Positions 48,611 through 59,895 of a DNA stretch of 64,000 nt are shown piece by piece. The notes under the pieces were generated by a model. The model searched no databases, had not been told where the DNA came from, and saw only the letters and a list, made by a program, of their open reading frames with translations. A program made the translations under genes and the position numbers. The DNA is taken from positions 1-64,000 of the forward strand of contig NZ_CANLTC010000003.1 in the NCBI RefSeq assembly GCF_947493865.1, in the 5' to 3' direction. How positions within the stretch are numbered: position 1 is the stretch's first letter; each line of letters opens with the position of its first letter. The stretch comes from an uncultured Halomonas sp. GTDB lineage: Bacteria; Pseudomonadota; Gammaproteobacteria; Pseudomonadales; Halomonadaceae.

Positions 48611-49869
48611 TGGCTAATCCGAACAAGGCCAAGGCCGATAGCGGTATCATGCGCTGGGTGGATGATCGTTTCCCGGCCACGCAAATGTGGAAGGAGCATC
48701 TCTCCGAATACTACGCGCCCAAGAACTTCAATTTCTGGTACTTCTTCGGTTCTTTGGCAATGCTGGTGCTGGTCAACCAGATCCTGACCGGGGTGTGGCT
48801 GACCATGAGCTACAATCCGACTGCGGAAGGGGCCTTTGCTTCCATCGAGTACATCATGCGGGATGTCGAGTACGGCTGGCTGATTCGCTACATGCACTCT
48901 ACCGGCGCCACGGCCTTTTTCGTGGTGGTTTACCTGCATATGTTCCGTGGCTTGATGTATGGCTCTTACAAGGCGCCACGGGAGCTCTTGTGGGTGTTCG
49001 GCATGTGCATCTATCTGGCGCTGATGGCCGAAGCCTTCATGGGGTATTTGCTGCCTTGGGGGCAAATGTCCTACTGGGGGGCTCAGGTCATCATTTCGTT
49101 GTTCTCGGCGATCCCCGTCATCGGTGACGATCTGACCCAGTGGATTCGTGGCGACTTTCTGATTTCCGGTATCACCTTGAACCGCTTCTTCGCGCTGCAT
49201 GTGGTGGCGCTGCCGATCGTCATTCTGGGGCTGGTGGTGCTACATATCATTGCCTTGCATGAAGTCGGGTCCAACAACCCGGACGGTATCGATATCAAGG
49301 CAAAGAAAGACGAAACCGGCAAGCCTCTCGACGGCATTCCGTTCCATCCTTATTACACCGTCAAGGATATCGTTGGTGTGGCGGTATTCCTGTTCGTATT
49401 CTGCGCGGTGATCTTCTACTTCCCGGAAGGGGGTGGGTATTTGATCGAGAAGCCCAATTTCCAGCCTTCCGATCCTCTTGTGACGCCTGAGCACATCGCG
49501 CCGGTATGGTACTTCACACCGTTCTACGCCATTCTGCGAGCGATCACCTTCTCGCTGTTCGGCCTCGACTCCAAGTTCTGGGGCGTGATCATGATGGGCG
49601 CGTCCATTGCCATCCTGTTCGTGCTGCCCTGGCTCGATCGCAGCCCGGTACGCTCGATGCGCTACAAGGGCTGGATGTCTCGCATCATGCTGGGGCTGTT
49701 CGCAATCAGCTTCATCATCTTGGGGTATCTCGGGGTACAGCCGGTATCGCCAGGGCGTACGTTGCTTGCCCAAGTATGCACGGTGATATATTTCGCCTAC
49801 TTCATATTGATGCCGTTCTATACGCGGTTCGAGAAAACCAAACCGCTACCGGAAAGGGTGACAGGCTAA
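48610..49869 (+). CDS. petB: ubiquinol-cytochrome c reductase cytochrome b subunit
   Basis: A 419-residue cytochrome b with about eight or nine helices carrying two haems. Haem-ligand histidine regions RYMHSTGATAFF and RFFALHVVALPIV with VLHIIALHEVGSNNP are visible, as is the Qo-site PEW-like loop here reading PVWYFTPFYAILR. It is coupled to petA by TGATG and to petC by TAATG. Confidence 0.97.
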   Translation: MANPNKAKADSGIMRWVDDRFPATQMWKEHLSEYYAPKNFNFWYFFGSLAMLVLVNQILTGVWLTMSYNPTAEGAFASIEYIMRDVEYGWLIRYMHSTGATAFFVVVYLHMFRGLMYGSYKAPRELLWVFGMCIYLALMAEAFMGYLLPWGQMSYWGAQVIISLFSAIPVIGDDLTQWIRGDFLISGITLNRFFALHVVALPIVILGLVVLHIIALHEVGSNNPDGIDIKAKKDETGKPLDGIPFHPYYTVKDIVGVAVFLFVFCAVIFYFPEGGGYLIEKPNFQPSDPLVTPEHIAPVWYFTPFYAILRAITFSLFGLDSKFWGVIMMGASIAILFVLPWLDRSPVRSMRYKGWMSRIMLGLFAISFIILGYLGVQPVSPGRTLLAQVCTVIYFAYFILMPFYTRFEKTKPLPERVTG

Positions 49870-50657
49870 TGAAAAAGCAATTGTGTGTACTGCTCTTCGC
49901 GCTGTTGCCTTTGACCGCGCTACCTATGACGGCATTTGGAGCTGGGGGGGAGAGCGTTCATCTCGACGAAATGAATCCCGACCTTCAGGACAAGGCATCC
50001 CTGCAAAATGGCATGAAGCTTTTTACCAACTACTGCATGGGCTGCCACTCCCTGGATTATCAGCGCTATAGTCGGGCAGCGGAGGATCTGAACATCCCTC
50101 AGGAACTGGTCGAGGAGAATCTCATCTTCGATGAAAACCTGGCCTTCAACGATCAGATGCGTATTGCCATGGAAGGGGATGATGCAGCAGCCTGGTTTGG
50201 CGCCGCACCGCCTGACATGAGTCTGACTGCGCGTCTACGTGGGACGGACTGGATCTATACCTATCTGCGCAGTTTCTACAAGGACTCCGAGCGGCCCTGG
50301 GGCGTCAACAACACGGTATTCCCGCTGGTGGGCATGCCCAACGTGCTGGAGCCCTTGCAAGGCACCCAGGAGATGGTCTGTGCGCAGACCGAAAAGGCCA
50401 CGGCCCCGGATGCCGAGCTTGATCCGCTTTCAGGCCTGTACAAATCCTGTCATGTGTTGCAAGTGACCGAGCCAGGCAGAATGGAGCCCGAGGAGTTCGA
50501 CCAGGCCATGTGGGATTTGACCAACTTCCTGGCTTACGTGGGAGAGCCTTCGAAGCTACAGGCTCAGTCCATGGCGCCCAAGGTGCTGATATTCATATTC
50601 ATATTCGGTGTGATCGCCTATTTGTTGAAGCGTGAATACTGGCGAGACGTTCATTAA
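49869..50657 (+). CDS. petC: ubiquinol-cytochrome c reductase cytochrome c1 subunit
   Basis: A 262-residue cytochrome c1: an N-terminal signal peptide ending near TAFGAGG, the haem motif CMGCH at residues 56-60, and a C-terminal anchor helix (VLIFIFIFGVIAYLL). It passes electrons from the Rieske centre to soluble cytochrome c. The ATG overlaps the petB stop; the longer frame lies within petB. A terminator follows. Confidence 0.97.
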   Translation: MKKQLCVLLFALLPLTALPMTAFGAGGESVHLDEMNPDLQDKASLQNGMKLFTNYCMGCHSLDYQRYSRAAEDLNIPQELVEENLIFDENLAFNDQMRIAMEGDDAAAWFGAAPPDMSLTARLRGTDWIYTYLRSFYKDSERPWGVNNTVFPLVGMPNVLEPLQGTQEMVCAQTEKATAPDAELDPLSGLYKSCHVLQVTEPGRMEPEEFDQAMWDLTNFLAYVGEPSKLQAQSMAPKVLIFIFIFGVIAYLLKREYWRDVH

Positions 50658-50682
50658 ATAAGCACATCAAGCATGAGATCAG

Positions 50683-50713
50683 GGCGTATGGCGTGGTTGC
50701 CATACGCCTTTTT
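50683..50713 (+). terminator. intrinsic terminator of petABC
   Basis: GGCGTATGGC (50683-50692) pairs perfectly with GCCATACGCC (50699-50708) around GTGGTT, followed by five T residues. Confidence 0.93.
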
Positions 50714-50838
50714 CATGTCTGTTTTTGGCATGATTTGGCCATGCCCAGCTAAAGTCCGCCGATTTCGATGGAGCAAGACCCCGGCTCTGGACTGGCGTGT
50801 TATCATTCTGACTTTGAATCGAAACGAGGAAGTGCTTC

Positions 50839-51465
50839 ATGGGTGTAGTGGCCAAGCGGTCATCGATGACCTTCTATTCCGGTAGTCACGACCATTACAG
50901 CCATCGCGTGAGAATCGTGTTGGCAGAGAAAGGAGTGGCGGTGGATGTCGTCGAAGTCGATGAGGACAATCGGCCCGCCGAACTGGCGGATCTCAATCCG
51001 TACAATAGTGTCCCTACCTTGCTGGATCGCGATCTGGTGCTCTATGAATCCAAGGTGATGATGGAATATCTGGATGAGCGCTTTCCACATCCGCCCTTGT
51101 TGCCCGTTTATCCTGTTGCTCGCGCCCAGAGTCGCCTATGGATGCATCGCATAGAACGGGAATGGTGCCCGCTGGTTGAAGAGATTCTCAATGCAGGCAA
51201 GAAAGACGCCGAGCGAGCACGCAAGGAACTGCGTGAGAGTCTGGTCGGCATCACGCCAATCTTCGACGATATGGCCTTTTTCATGAGTGACGAGTTCTCG
51301 TTGGTGGATTGTTGTATTGCGCCCATCCTCTGGCGATTACCTGATTTGGGGATCGATCTGCCCGAAAAGCAGGTTCAGCCCCTGATGGGCTATATGGAGC
51401 GGCTGTTCTCCCGTGATGCCTTCAAGGCGTCATTGTCCGAGGCAGAGCGCGAAATGCGTCCTTAA
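50839..51465 (+). CDS. sspA: stringent starvation protein A
   Basis: A 208-residue glutathione-S-transferase-fold protein that binds RNA polymerase and modulates stationary-phase and virulence transcription. The N-terminal thioredoxin-like part ([20 protein letters not shown]) lacks the catalytic GST residues, and the [20 protein letters not shown] surface patch typical of SspA is present (both shortened). GAGGAA precedes the ATG. Followed by sspB 67 bases later. Confidence 0.95.
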   Translation: MGVVAKRSSMTFYSGSHDHYSHRVRIVLAEKGVAVDVVEVDEDNRPAELADLNPYNSVPTLLDRDLVLYESKVMMEYLDERFPHPPLLPVYPVARAQSRLWMHRIEREWCPLVEEILNAGKKDAERARKELRESLVGITPIFDDMAFFMSDEFSLVDCCIAPILWRLPDLGIDLPEKQVQPLMGYMERLFSRDAFKASLSEAEREMRP

Positions 51466-51532
51466 AGGCATTCAACACAAGTAGTAGAGCGGCAATAGGC
51501 GATCGAACATACATCACCATAGGGAGCATGTC

Positions 51533-52045
51533 ATGCTGTCCAGTCGACCCTATATTGCCAGGGGCCTTTATGAATGGCTCCTGGACAATGAATTAACACC
51601 TTATATCGTTGTCGACGCCGAGCGCGACGGTGTAAGGGTGCCGCAGCAGTTCATTCAAAATGGCCAGATCGTTCTCAATGTCGCGCCCACGGCGGTACGA
51701 GAATTGAAGATGGCCAATGATGTTCTGAGTTTCGATGCACGCTTTGGCGGGCATCCTATGCAGGTTTTGGTACCTTTTGATGCGTTGATAGCCCTATATG
51801 CCAAAGAAAACGGCGTAGGTATGGTATTCGGCCATGAGCCGGTCATGCCTGGGTACGACGAGGCAGTGGCGGATAAAATGAATCAGAAAGAAGAACGTCC
51901 CGTCCTCGAAAGTGTCGACACCAGTGAAGTAGACAGTAACGTAGACAATGCCAGGCAAGATGGCAGCAAGAAAGAACCGGATCAGAACGCGTCCGGGAAG
52001 AAGAAATCTGGTAAGGAGCGCCCGTCACTCCGCGTCATCAAATAG
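51533..52045 (+). CDS. sspB: ClpXP specificity-enhancing factor SspB
   Basis: A 170-residue SspB that delivers ssrA-tagged peptides to ClpXP. The folded domain covers about residues 1-110 (SRPYIARGLYEWLLDNELTPY, shortened). A charged, disordered linker follows, and the C-terminal ClpX-binding tail RPSLRVIK is conserved. AGGGAG precedes the ATG. Codon usage is somewhat less GC-biased than neighbours. Confidence 0.95.
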   Translation: MLSSRPYIARGLYEWLLDNELTPYIVVDAERDGVRVPQQFIQNGQIVLNVAPTAVRELKMANDVLSFDARFGGHPMQVLVPFDALIALYAKENGVGMVFGHEPVMPGYDEAVADKMNQKEERPVLESVDTSEVDSNVDNARQDGSKKEPDQNASGKKKSGKERPSLRVIK

Positions 52046-52086
52046 CGGTCGGTCGCTTGTAGGTGCAGCAGACTTGAAACAACAAG

Positions 52087-52117
52087 AAGCGGATGATTCA
52101 AGATCATCCGCTTTTGT
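52087..52117. terminator. bidirectional terminator between sspB and dolP
   Basis: AAGCGGATGAT (52087-52097) pairs perfectly with ATCATCCGCTT (52103-52113) around TCAAG, with T-rich DNA beyond (TTTTGTTTT on plus; TTCTTGTTGTTT on minus). The two operons converge here. Confidence 0.85.
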
Positions 52118-52153
52118 TTTGATGCTTACTTTCCAGGCTTGAAGAGACAGCGC

Positions 52154-52734
52154 TCAATCGAGATAGTCGTAGATCTTGATGACGCGCTGTACGCCGCTCA
52201 CTTCTGAGACGATATCGACGACCCGTTGACCTTCTTGCCGGGACACCATGCCCATCAGGTAGACGGTACCGTTCTCGCTGATGACCTCCACATGACGAGA
52301 ATCAACGTCTTCGCTGGATGCCAGGCGAGTTTCGATATTGGTTTCCAGCCAGTTGTCGGTCATGCGCTGGGTAAACGGCAAATTCGCGGCGATCGTCAGT
52401 TCGTTGTGTACCTGACGCACCTGTCGGGTATTCTGCGCGATCTCGCCGGCTTTGTCCTTGAGTTCCTGGCTGGGCACCTGCCCGTATAGCAATACGACAC
52501 CATTGAAGCTATTGATTCCGACCCGGGCGTCACCCAATCGTGCATCATTCCTTTCCATGGCATCCTGAATCTTGCTTTCGATGCTTCCATCTTCGACGCG
52601 CATGCCGGCAGTGCGGGCGCCATAATCCTCTCCTTCAGGAGAAGGTGTCGTGGCGTTATTGATAACCGAGCATCCGCCCAGCCCCAGGGCAAGGGCAAGT
52701 AGAACCGGGGTAAATAGTGGTTTTTTCATCGTCA

Positions 52735-52735
<1 letters not shown>
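52154..52735 (-). CDS. dolP: BON-domain outer-membrane lipoprotein DolP (YraP)
   Basis: A 193-residue lipoprotein with lipobox LGGC (Cys22) and two BON domains (about 50-115 and 125-190). DolP supports outer-membrane integrity and BAM function at division sites. The ATG at 52735 overlaps the diaA stop by one base; an ATG at 52729 is an alternative. Last gene of lpoA-yraN-diaA-dolP. Confidence 0.93.
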
Positions 52736-53706
<971 letters not shown>

Positions 53707-53720
<14 letters not shown>

Positions 53721-55497
53721 CAAGAGGTTCCAGGCGGGTAAATCCCGATAGGGGTGGCTGGGGCACGCCATCCACAAAGCGCGCCCAGGGCATGTCGCGA
53801 TGAATACGATGATCGGGTCCCGCCTTCAATGTGCCGGTAGTGCCGTACAGTTCATTGCCAGGCAGCAGTTTGAGCAAGGGCAATCTACGGCCCAGCTCAT
53901 AAGCATCCACGCCCATGGCATTGAGTTTGAACAAGGCAGAATCGTTGTTGTCACGTAGTTCTCGGTAGCTATCGACAAAAGGCAGAGCGTCGCTACCTCC
54001 AACCGCTGCATCCGGAATCATCCAGGGAATATCGATGAACGTGACGCCATTTAGATCGTGATCGGCCTGGGGTTGCAAATGTCCTTCAAACAAATGCGAG
54101 GTGGCATAAATGGGCAGATTGCCGGCATAGAAGAACTTTAGTGTCGGTGGTACCTGGCGGGCGTAATTTGGCAAGGCAAGCAGGAACAGCATGTCCAGAT
54201 TCCGGCGAGCCCGTTCGCCTTGCACATCGAGTAGTGGGCGTACTGCGTTCGCCACCATGCCTTCGGGGTCGTAATTGATGGCACTGGCTATCTCGCCACC
54301 TTGCTCCTGCCAGGTTTGCTGGAATGCCTCGCCAACACGGCGACCCCAAGGGTTGTTGGGTATCAGCAGGCCGGCCCTGCGATGGCCGTCAAGTCTTGCG
54401 CGGCGCGCTACCTGCCGGGCTTCGTCTTCGGCGGAAAGGCCGAACTGAAACAGGTTTTCGGCGTGGTTCTTGTCGCTCGTTCCATAATTTAGTGCCAGGG
54501 TGGGCAGGGGAACATCATTGCCGAGTTCAAGGCGCGAGACCGTATCCTTGTCCAGCGGTCCAATGACCACCTGAGCGCCGTCCATGGCGGCCCGGGCATA
54601 AAGCGTATCCAGATCCGCCTCGCGAGTATCGTAAAAGCTCAGCTGGGGCGTTTGCTCGCCTTGATCCAGGGCGCTCATGTGACGTACCTGCATGCCCTCC
54701 CGAATGGCCTCTGCAACATTGGCCAGGGGGCCGGATTGCGGCAGAAAGACGGCTATATGACGTACTTCCTCGCCCCACAGGTCGCGCAACGCCCGAAGAT
54801 CTTCCGGCAAGCGCCTGGCCGCAGGGTGATCGGGATATTGCTGGCGCCACTGCTCGATATGAGAGAATAGACGCTCCACGCTGCTGCCGTTGCGCCGCTG
54901 CAGTTCGACAAGCGCCACCCAGCCTTGGGTAAGTTCATCATAGGAGCTTGCCAGCCGGTCAATCGAGGAGCCTCGCAGACGGGCCAATTGTTTCCAGATG
55001 GCATCATTAAGATCGAAAGGCGCCTCCTGGCGCTGCAGGGCGATCAGCTGTTCTGCCGCCTCCGCCGGTTGTCCGGTCAATCCCAGGCCAAGCCCTCGGC
55101 GATACATCAGTGTTTGAGCATCATCGGTGGAAATGGCCAGATTGCTATCCAGCAGCGAGGTGGCTTGTAGAACACTCTGGCCATCTTCCTGTTCCAGGCC
55201 GAGATAGGAGAGCAATAGCGCCCAGCGAATACGCTCATCGTTCTGCAGCTGATACGAGTCGATATCACCGGCGACCTGTAGCGCCTGCGTCATGTCACCT
55301 CGGCGTGCTAGGATGTCTGCGGCCTCGAGTCTTGTCAGGGCCGCTTCCCGGGCGCCTTGATTCTGGGCCTGGCGCAGCAGTTCGGCGGGTTCCCTGCTCA
55401 CCGGGGCGGATTCTATCGGGGCCTGTTGAACGGCGCAGCCGGTCATCATGAGCGCCACTAGCCCAGTACCAAGGAGTCGTCGCAGTGATTTGTGCAT
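53707..55497 (-). CDS. lpoA: penicillin-binding protein activator LpoA
   Basis: A 596-residue outer-membrane lipoprotein that activates PBP1A. Lipobox MTGC gives Cys21. An N-terminal TPR-like helical domain runs to about residue 255 and the C-terminal domain has a periplasmic-binding-protein-like fold (IAVFLPQSGPLANVAEAI). The ATG at 55497 has AAGGA upstream and begins a clean signal peptide; the open frame to 55740 lacks these. Divergent from rsmI. Confidence 0.94.
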
Positions 55498-55611
55498 GGT
55501 GTCCGTTTCCTTGTCTTGCACGGAGTTCGATTGGATGACGATGAGTTCGACCTGCAGGGAAACATGCCTGCGACGGGCGCCAACGACAATGTATTGCGTC
55601 GGTATTGAATC

Positions 55612-56481
55612 ATGACCGCATCTGCCAGTGGCACATTGTACGTGGTGGCTACGCCGATTGGTAACCTCGACGATCTCTCGCCGCGCGCCATTCAAACACT
55701 GGCAAGCGTTGATCTGATTGCTGCCGAAGATACCCGGCATTCGGCACGGCTGCTACATCATTTGGATATTCGCACGCCATTGTTGTCGCTGCATGAGCAT
55801 AACGAGACCGGGCGGGTCGAACAGCTTGCCCAGCGCCTCGCACAGGGAGACGACCTGGCGCTGATCAGCGACGCGGGTACTCCCTTGATCTGCGATCCCG
55901 GTTTCGTGCTGGTTCGAGCATTACGCGAGAGAGGCGCGCGCGTGGTACCCATTCCAGGGCCTTGCGCCTTGATCGCTGCCTTGTCGGCAGCAGGGCTGCC
56001 TACGGATCGTTTTCTTTTCGCCGGTTTTCTGCCGGCGAAGGATGGCGCAAGAAAGGCCATGATCCAGTCGATGAGTGAGCGCGAAGAGACACTGGTGTTT
56101 TATGAATCGCCCCATCGCATTCAGGCCACGTTGCGCGCCTTCGACGAACTTCTAAAAGATCGCCAGCTGGTAGTGGCCCGAGAACTGACCAAGACCTTCG
56201 AGACCTTTCTCGAAGGCACGGCGGCCCAATTGCTGGCACGGATGGAAGAGGATTCCAACCAGGCTAGAGGCGAATTCGTCATCATGGTGTCCGGCGCCCC
56301 CGTTCAGGTCAGCGAAACCACGACCCTGGACGCGCAGATGCTCTTGAATGCTCTGCTCGATGAGGGGGTCGGGGTCAAGCAGGTGGCGGCGGTCGCTGCC
56401 CGGCTTCTAGGGGGGCGCAAGAAAGCCTGGTACGACCAGGCGTTGTCTCTCAAGGACACTGGAGACAAGGATGACAACTGA
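55612..56481 (+). CDS. rsmI: 16S rRNA (cytidine1402-2'-O)-methyltransferase
   Basis: A 289-residue tetrapyrrole-methylase-fold enzyme that 2'-O-methylates C1402 of 16S rRNA near the P site. LYVVATPIGNLDDLSPRA, AAEDTRHS and ISDAGTPLICDPG are diagnostic. The partner base methyltransferase RsmH for the same nucleotide is encoded downstream of rnpB. Confidence 0.97.
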   Translation: MTASASGTLYVVATPIGNLDDLSPRAIQTLASVDLIAAEDTRHSARLLHHLDIRTPLLSLHEHNETGRVEQLAQRLAQGDDLALISDAGTPLICDPGFVLVRALRERGARVVPIPGPCALIAALSAAGLPTDRFLFAGFLPAKDGARKAMIQSMSEREETLVFYESPHRIQATLRAFDELLKDRQLVVARELTKTFETFLEGTAAQLLARMEEDSNQARGEFVIMVSGAPVQVSETTTLDAQMLLNALLDEGVGVKQVAAVAARLLGGRKKAWYDQALSLKDTGDKDDN

Positions 56482-56488
56482 GACGCTA

Positions 56489-56518
56489 TTGTTATCGTCT
56501 CCCTGGCGCTGCTATTCT
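56489..56518 (+). promoter_or_regulatory. sigma-70 promoter for the RNase P RNA gene
   Basis: TTGTTA (56489-56494), 18 bases and TATTCT (56513-56518) end about 10 bases before the expected 5' end of RNase P RNA. The promoter begins 8 bases after the rsmI stop. Confidence 0.6.
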
Positions 56519-56526
56519 TGCGCGCT

Positions 56527-56878
<352 letters not shown>

Positions 56879-56908
56879 TCCCAACATTTTGTTATCCCCG
56901 GAAATTGC

Positions 56909-57868
56909 ATGTCCCATCGTGTCACCGCTTCTTCGTCGTCCCCCGACTATCGTCATGCCAGCGTGCTGCTCGAAGGAGCCATCGATACCCTGATCCATGA
57001 GGCCGATGGCGTGTATCTGGATGGCACCTTCGGCCGTGGCGGGCATTCACGAGCCATTCTGGCGCGACTGGGTGCCAAGGGGCGCCTGCTTGCCATCGAT
57101 CGCGATCCCCAGGCGCTGATGGAAGCTCGGCACATCGAGGATCAGCGTTTTTCCATATTTGCCGATACCTTCAGTCAACTGGGCGATATTGCCCGGGCCC
57201 AGGGCGTGCACGGTGAACTTTCCGGCATATTGCTGGATGTCGGCGTCTCCTCGCCGCAGCTCGACGATCCAGAGCGGGGCTTCAGCTTTTTACGGGATGG
57301 GCCCCTCGATATGCGCATGGATCCCGAAAGCGGCGAGAGCGCGGCCCAGTGGCTGAGTCACGCCAGCGAGGCGGATATCACCTGGATATTCAAGACCTAC
57401 GGTGAAGAACGCTTCGCCAAGCGCATGGCGCGAGCCATCGTCGAGCGGCGGCGTGAGACCCCTATTACTCGTACCGGCGAGCTGGCGGAACTGCTCAAGG
57501 CCGCGCATCCTGCCTGGGAAAAAGGCAAGCATCCGGCGACCCGCGCCTTTCAGGCGCTGCGCATCCATGTCAATCGGGAACTCGAGGAGCTGGATGAGGC
57601 GCTCGAGGCTGCGCTCGAAGCGTTGGCGCCGGGCGGCCATCTGGTGGTGATCAGTTTTCACTCTCTGGAGGATCGGCGGGTCAAGCGCTTCATTCGTCAG
57701 CATGTGCGGGGCGATACGCACCTGCCGCGGGGTATGCCGGTGCGAGACGATCAGCTTGCGCGACGCCTGGAGGCGTTGGGTAAGGCACGCCGTCCCGGCC
57801 GGGACGAAGTCGAGGACAACCCGCGAGCTCGCAGTGCGGTGATGCGAGCGGCTCGCAAGATCAACTGA
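56909..57868 (+). CDS. rsmH: 16S rRNA (cytosine1402-N4)-methyltransferase
   Basis: A 319-residue MraW/RsmH that N4-methylates C1402 of 16S rRNA. SAM-site [34 protein letters not shown] and [13 protein letters not shown] are typical (shortened where needed). ATG at 56909 follows GGAAA; the open frame from 56837 lies in rnpB. It is the first gene of the dcw cluster here; only 30 bases separate it from rnpB, leaving no room for mraZ. Confidence 0.96.
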   Translation: MSHRVTASSSSPDYRHASVLLEGAIDTLIHEADGVYLDGTFGRGGHSRAILARLGAKGRLLAIDRDPQALMEARHIEDQRFSIFADTFSQLGDIARAQGVHGELSGILLDVGVSSPQLDDPERGFSFLRDGPLDMRMDPESGESAAQWLSHASEADITWIFKTYGEERFAKRMARAIVERRRETPITRTGELAELLKAAHPAWEKGKHPATRAFQALRIHVNRELEELDEALEAALEALAPGGHLVVISFHSLEDRRVKRFIRQHVRGDTHLPRGMPVRDDQLARRLEALGKARRPGRDEVEDNPRARSAVMRAARKIN

Positions 57869-57874
57869 AGATAT

Positions 57875-58192
57875 ATGGTGCAAAGAAAAGCAAAGGCGTC
57901 GAAGGGTATTGCGCATCGGCTGTGGGGCTGGCGACAGCTGGTGGTGCTGGTATTGATACTGCTGGTAATGGCCAGCGCCCTGGCGGTCATCACCAGTGCC
58001 CATCTAACCCGGGTGCAGTATGCGCGGTTGCAGCAGTTGGAGCGCAGCCAGGATCAGTTGCAGACGGAATGGGGGCAACTGTTGCTGGAAGAGAGCACCT
58101 GGTCGGCGCCTTCTCGCATCGAACGGCTTGCCAGTGAGCGCCTGGACATGCACGTGCCCGAGCTGGATGAAATCAGGGTGATTCGCCGATGA
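57875..58192 (+). CDS. ftsL: cell division protein FtsL
   Basis: A 105-residue bitopic divisome protein: basic N-terminus, one membrane helix (about 20-40) and a periplasmic leucine-zipper coiled coil, ending in the family-typical ERLASERLDMHVPE. It forms FtsQLB, which activates FtsWI. It starts 6 bases after rsmH and overlaps ftsI by ATGA. Confidence 0.93.
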   Translation: MVQRKAKASKGIAHRLWGWRQLVVLVLILLVMASALAVITSAHLTRVQYARLQQLERSQDQLQTEWGQLLLEESTWSAPSRIERLASERLDMHVPELDEIRVIRR

Positions 58193-59895
58193 GCAAATCG
58201 ACCAGGGATGCTGCGCCTCGCGCTCAGACCGCTCCCATGGGAAGCGGGCGTTATCGTTTCATCGTCTTTCTGATATTGGTAGCGCTGGCGGCCCTGGTGG
58301 GTCGAATCATCGATCTGCACGTTATCGATCGCCTGTTCCTGCAGGGCCAGGGCGATGCCCGCACGCTAAGAGTCGAGACCATCGATGCCCATCGGGGCAT
58401 GATTACCGGTCGTCACGGCGATCCGCTGGCGATCTCCACGCCGGTGGTCAGCTTATGGGCCAACCCCCAGGAGCTGCCGGCGGATGGTGTGCGGCGCGCC
58501 TTGCTGGCCAAGGCGCTGGACATGACTCCAGGTCAGCTCAATGAACGTATCGAGCATTACGCCGATCGGGAGTTCGTCTATCTGCAACGTCGTATGACGC
58601 CATCGCGTGCCCAGCCGGTGCTCGATCTGAAGGTACCGGGTGTCTATCCGCAGCATGAATACAAGCGTTATTACCCCTCCGGGGAGGTGGCGGCGCAACT
58701 AGTTGGCGTAACCAACATCGATGATCGTGGGCAAGAGGGTGTGGAACTTGCCTACAATGGCTTTCTTGCCGGTGAGCCAGGCAAGCGCCGGGTGATCAAG
58801 GATCGCAAGGGGCGTCTGGTGCGCGATCTGCACTTGCTCAAGGAAGCCAAGCCGGGAGGCAATCTCACCCTGGCGGTGGACTTGCGCTTGCAGTACATGG
58901 CCTATCGCGAGCTGAAGGCCGCGGTGGATGAGCACGATGCGGATGGCGGCACCCTGGTGATGATGGACGCCCGCACCGGCGAGGTGCTGGCGATGACCAA
59001 CCTGCCTTCCTACAATCCCAACAATCGCGTCGATATCGACGCCAATGGGTTGCGCAATCAGGCAGTCACCGACGCCTTCGAGCCAGGCTCGGTGATGAAG
59101 CCCCTGGCGCTGTCTGTCGCGCTGGAAACGGAGCGCTTTTCACCCCAGACGGTGATCGATACCGCGCCGGGTTACATGCGCCTGGACAACTACACCATTC
59201 GCGATTTCCGCAACTACAAGGATCTTTCCATGGCGGGCATCCTGTTGCACTCCTCCAACGTGGGCATGTCCCGGGTGGCACTGCAATTGCCGGATGACGC
59301 CATCTGGAATCGCTATCACGCGCTTGGTTTCGGGCAGGCGCCGGGCACCGGCTTTCCGGGTGAAACCACGGGCAGTCTGCCTACGCCATTGGGCTGGTCG
59401 GACAGCAAGCGCGCCTCCATGTCCTATGGCTATGGCGTTTCCGTATCCGCCATGCAACTGGCAAGCGCCTACACCGCCATTGCCAACGATGGCAAGCGCC
59501 TGTCACCTTCTCTGCTCAAGCAACCCACGCCGCCACAAGGCGAACAGGTGATAGCGCCGGATGTCGCCAATGACCTGTTGCATATGCTGGAGGCCATCGC
59601 CCAGCCTGGCGCCGGGGGGGCTCGGGCGGCGGTTCCCGGTTATCGTGTCGCCGGCAAGACCGGTACGGTGCGCAAGGTCACGCAAAGCGGATATCAGCAG
59701 AGTGCTTACCGTTCGCTGTTCGCCGGTATCGCCCCGGTCTCGGATCCGCGTATCGTGACCGTGGTAATGGTGGACAATCCCAAGAAGGGCGACTACTACG
59801 GCGGCCTGATAGCGGCACCGGTGTTCAGTCGCGTAGTGGGCAAGGCGCTACGTCTACTCGATGTCCTTCCCGACAAGCAGGAGGCGCTGGAGTAA
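58189..59895 (+). CDS. ftsI: peptidoglycan transpeptidase FtsI (PBP3)
   Basis: A 568-residue septal class B penicillin-binding protein: N-terminal membrane anchor (about 25-45), pedestal domain, and transpeptidase domain with Ser301-x-x-Lys304 (EPGSVMKP), SSN (SSNVGMSR) and KTGT at 490-493. It crosslinks septal murein with FtsW and is the target of beta-lactams. Overlaps ftsL by 4 bases and murE by 1. Confidence 0.97.
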   Translation: MSKSTRDAAPRAQTAPMGSGRYRFIVFLILVALAALVGRIIDLHVIDRLFLQGQGDARTLRVETIDAHRGMITGRHGDPLAISTPVVSLWANPQELPADGVRRALLAKALDMTPGQLNERIEHYADREFVYLQRRMTPSRAQPVLDLKVPGVYPQHEYKRYYPSGEVAAQLVGVTNIDDRGQEGVELAYNGFLAGEPGKRRVIKDRKGRLVRDLHLLKEAKPGGNLTLAVDLRLQYMAYRELKAAVDEHDADGGTLVMMDARTGEVLAMTNLPSYNPNNRVDIDANGLRNQAVTDAFEPGSVMKPLALSVALETERFSPQTVIDTAPGYMRLDNYTIRDFRNYKDLSMAGILLHSSNVGMSRVALQLPDDAIWNRYHALGFGQAPGTGFPGETTGSLPTPLGWSDSKRASMSYGYGVSVSAMQLASAYTAIANDGKRLSPSLLKQPTPPQGEQVIAPDVANDLLHMLEAIAQPGAGGARAAVPGYRVAGKTGTVRKVTQSGYQQSAYRSLFAGIAPVSDPRIVTVVMVDNPKKGDYYGGLIAAPVFSRVVGKALRLLDVLPDKQEALE

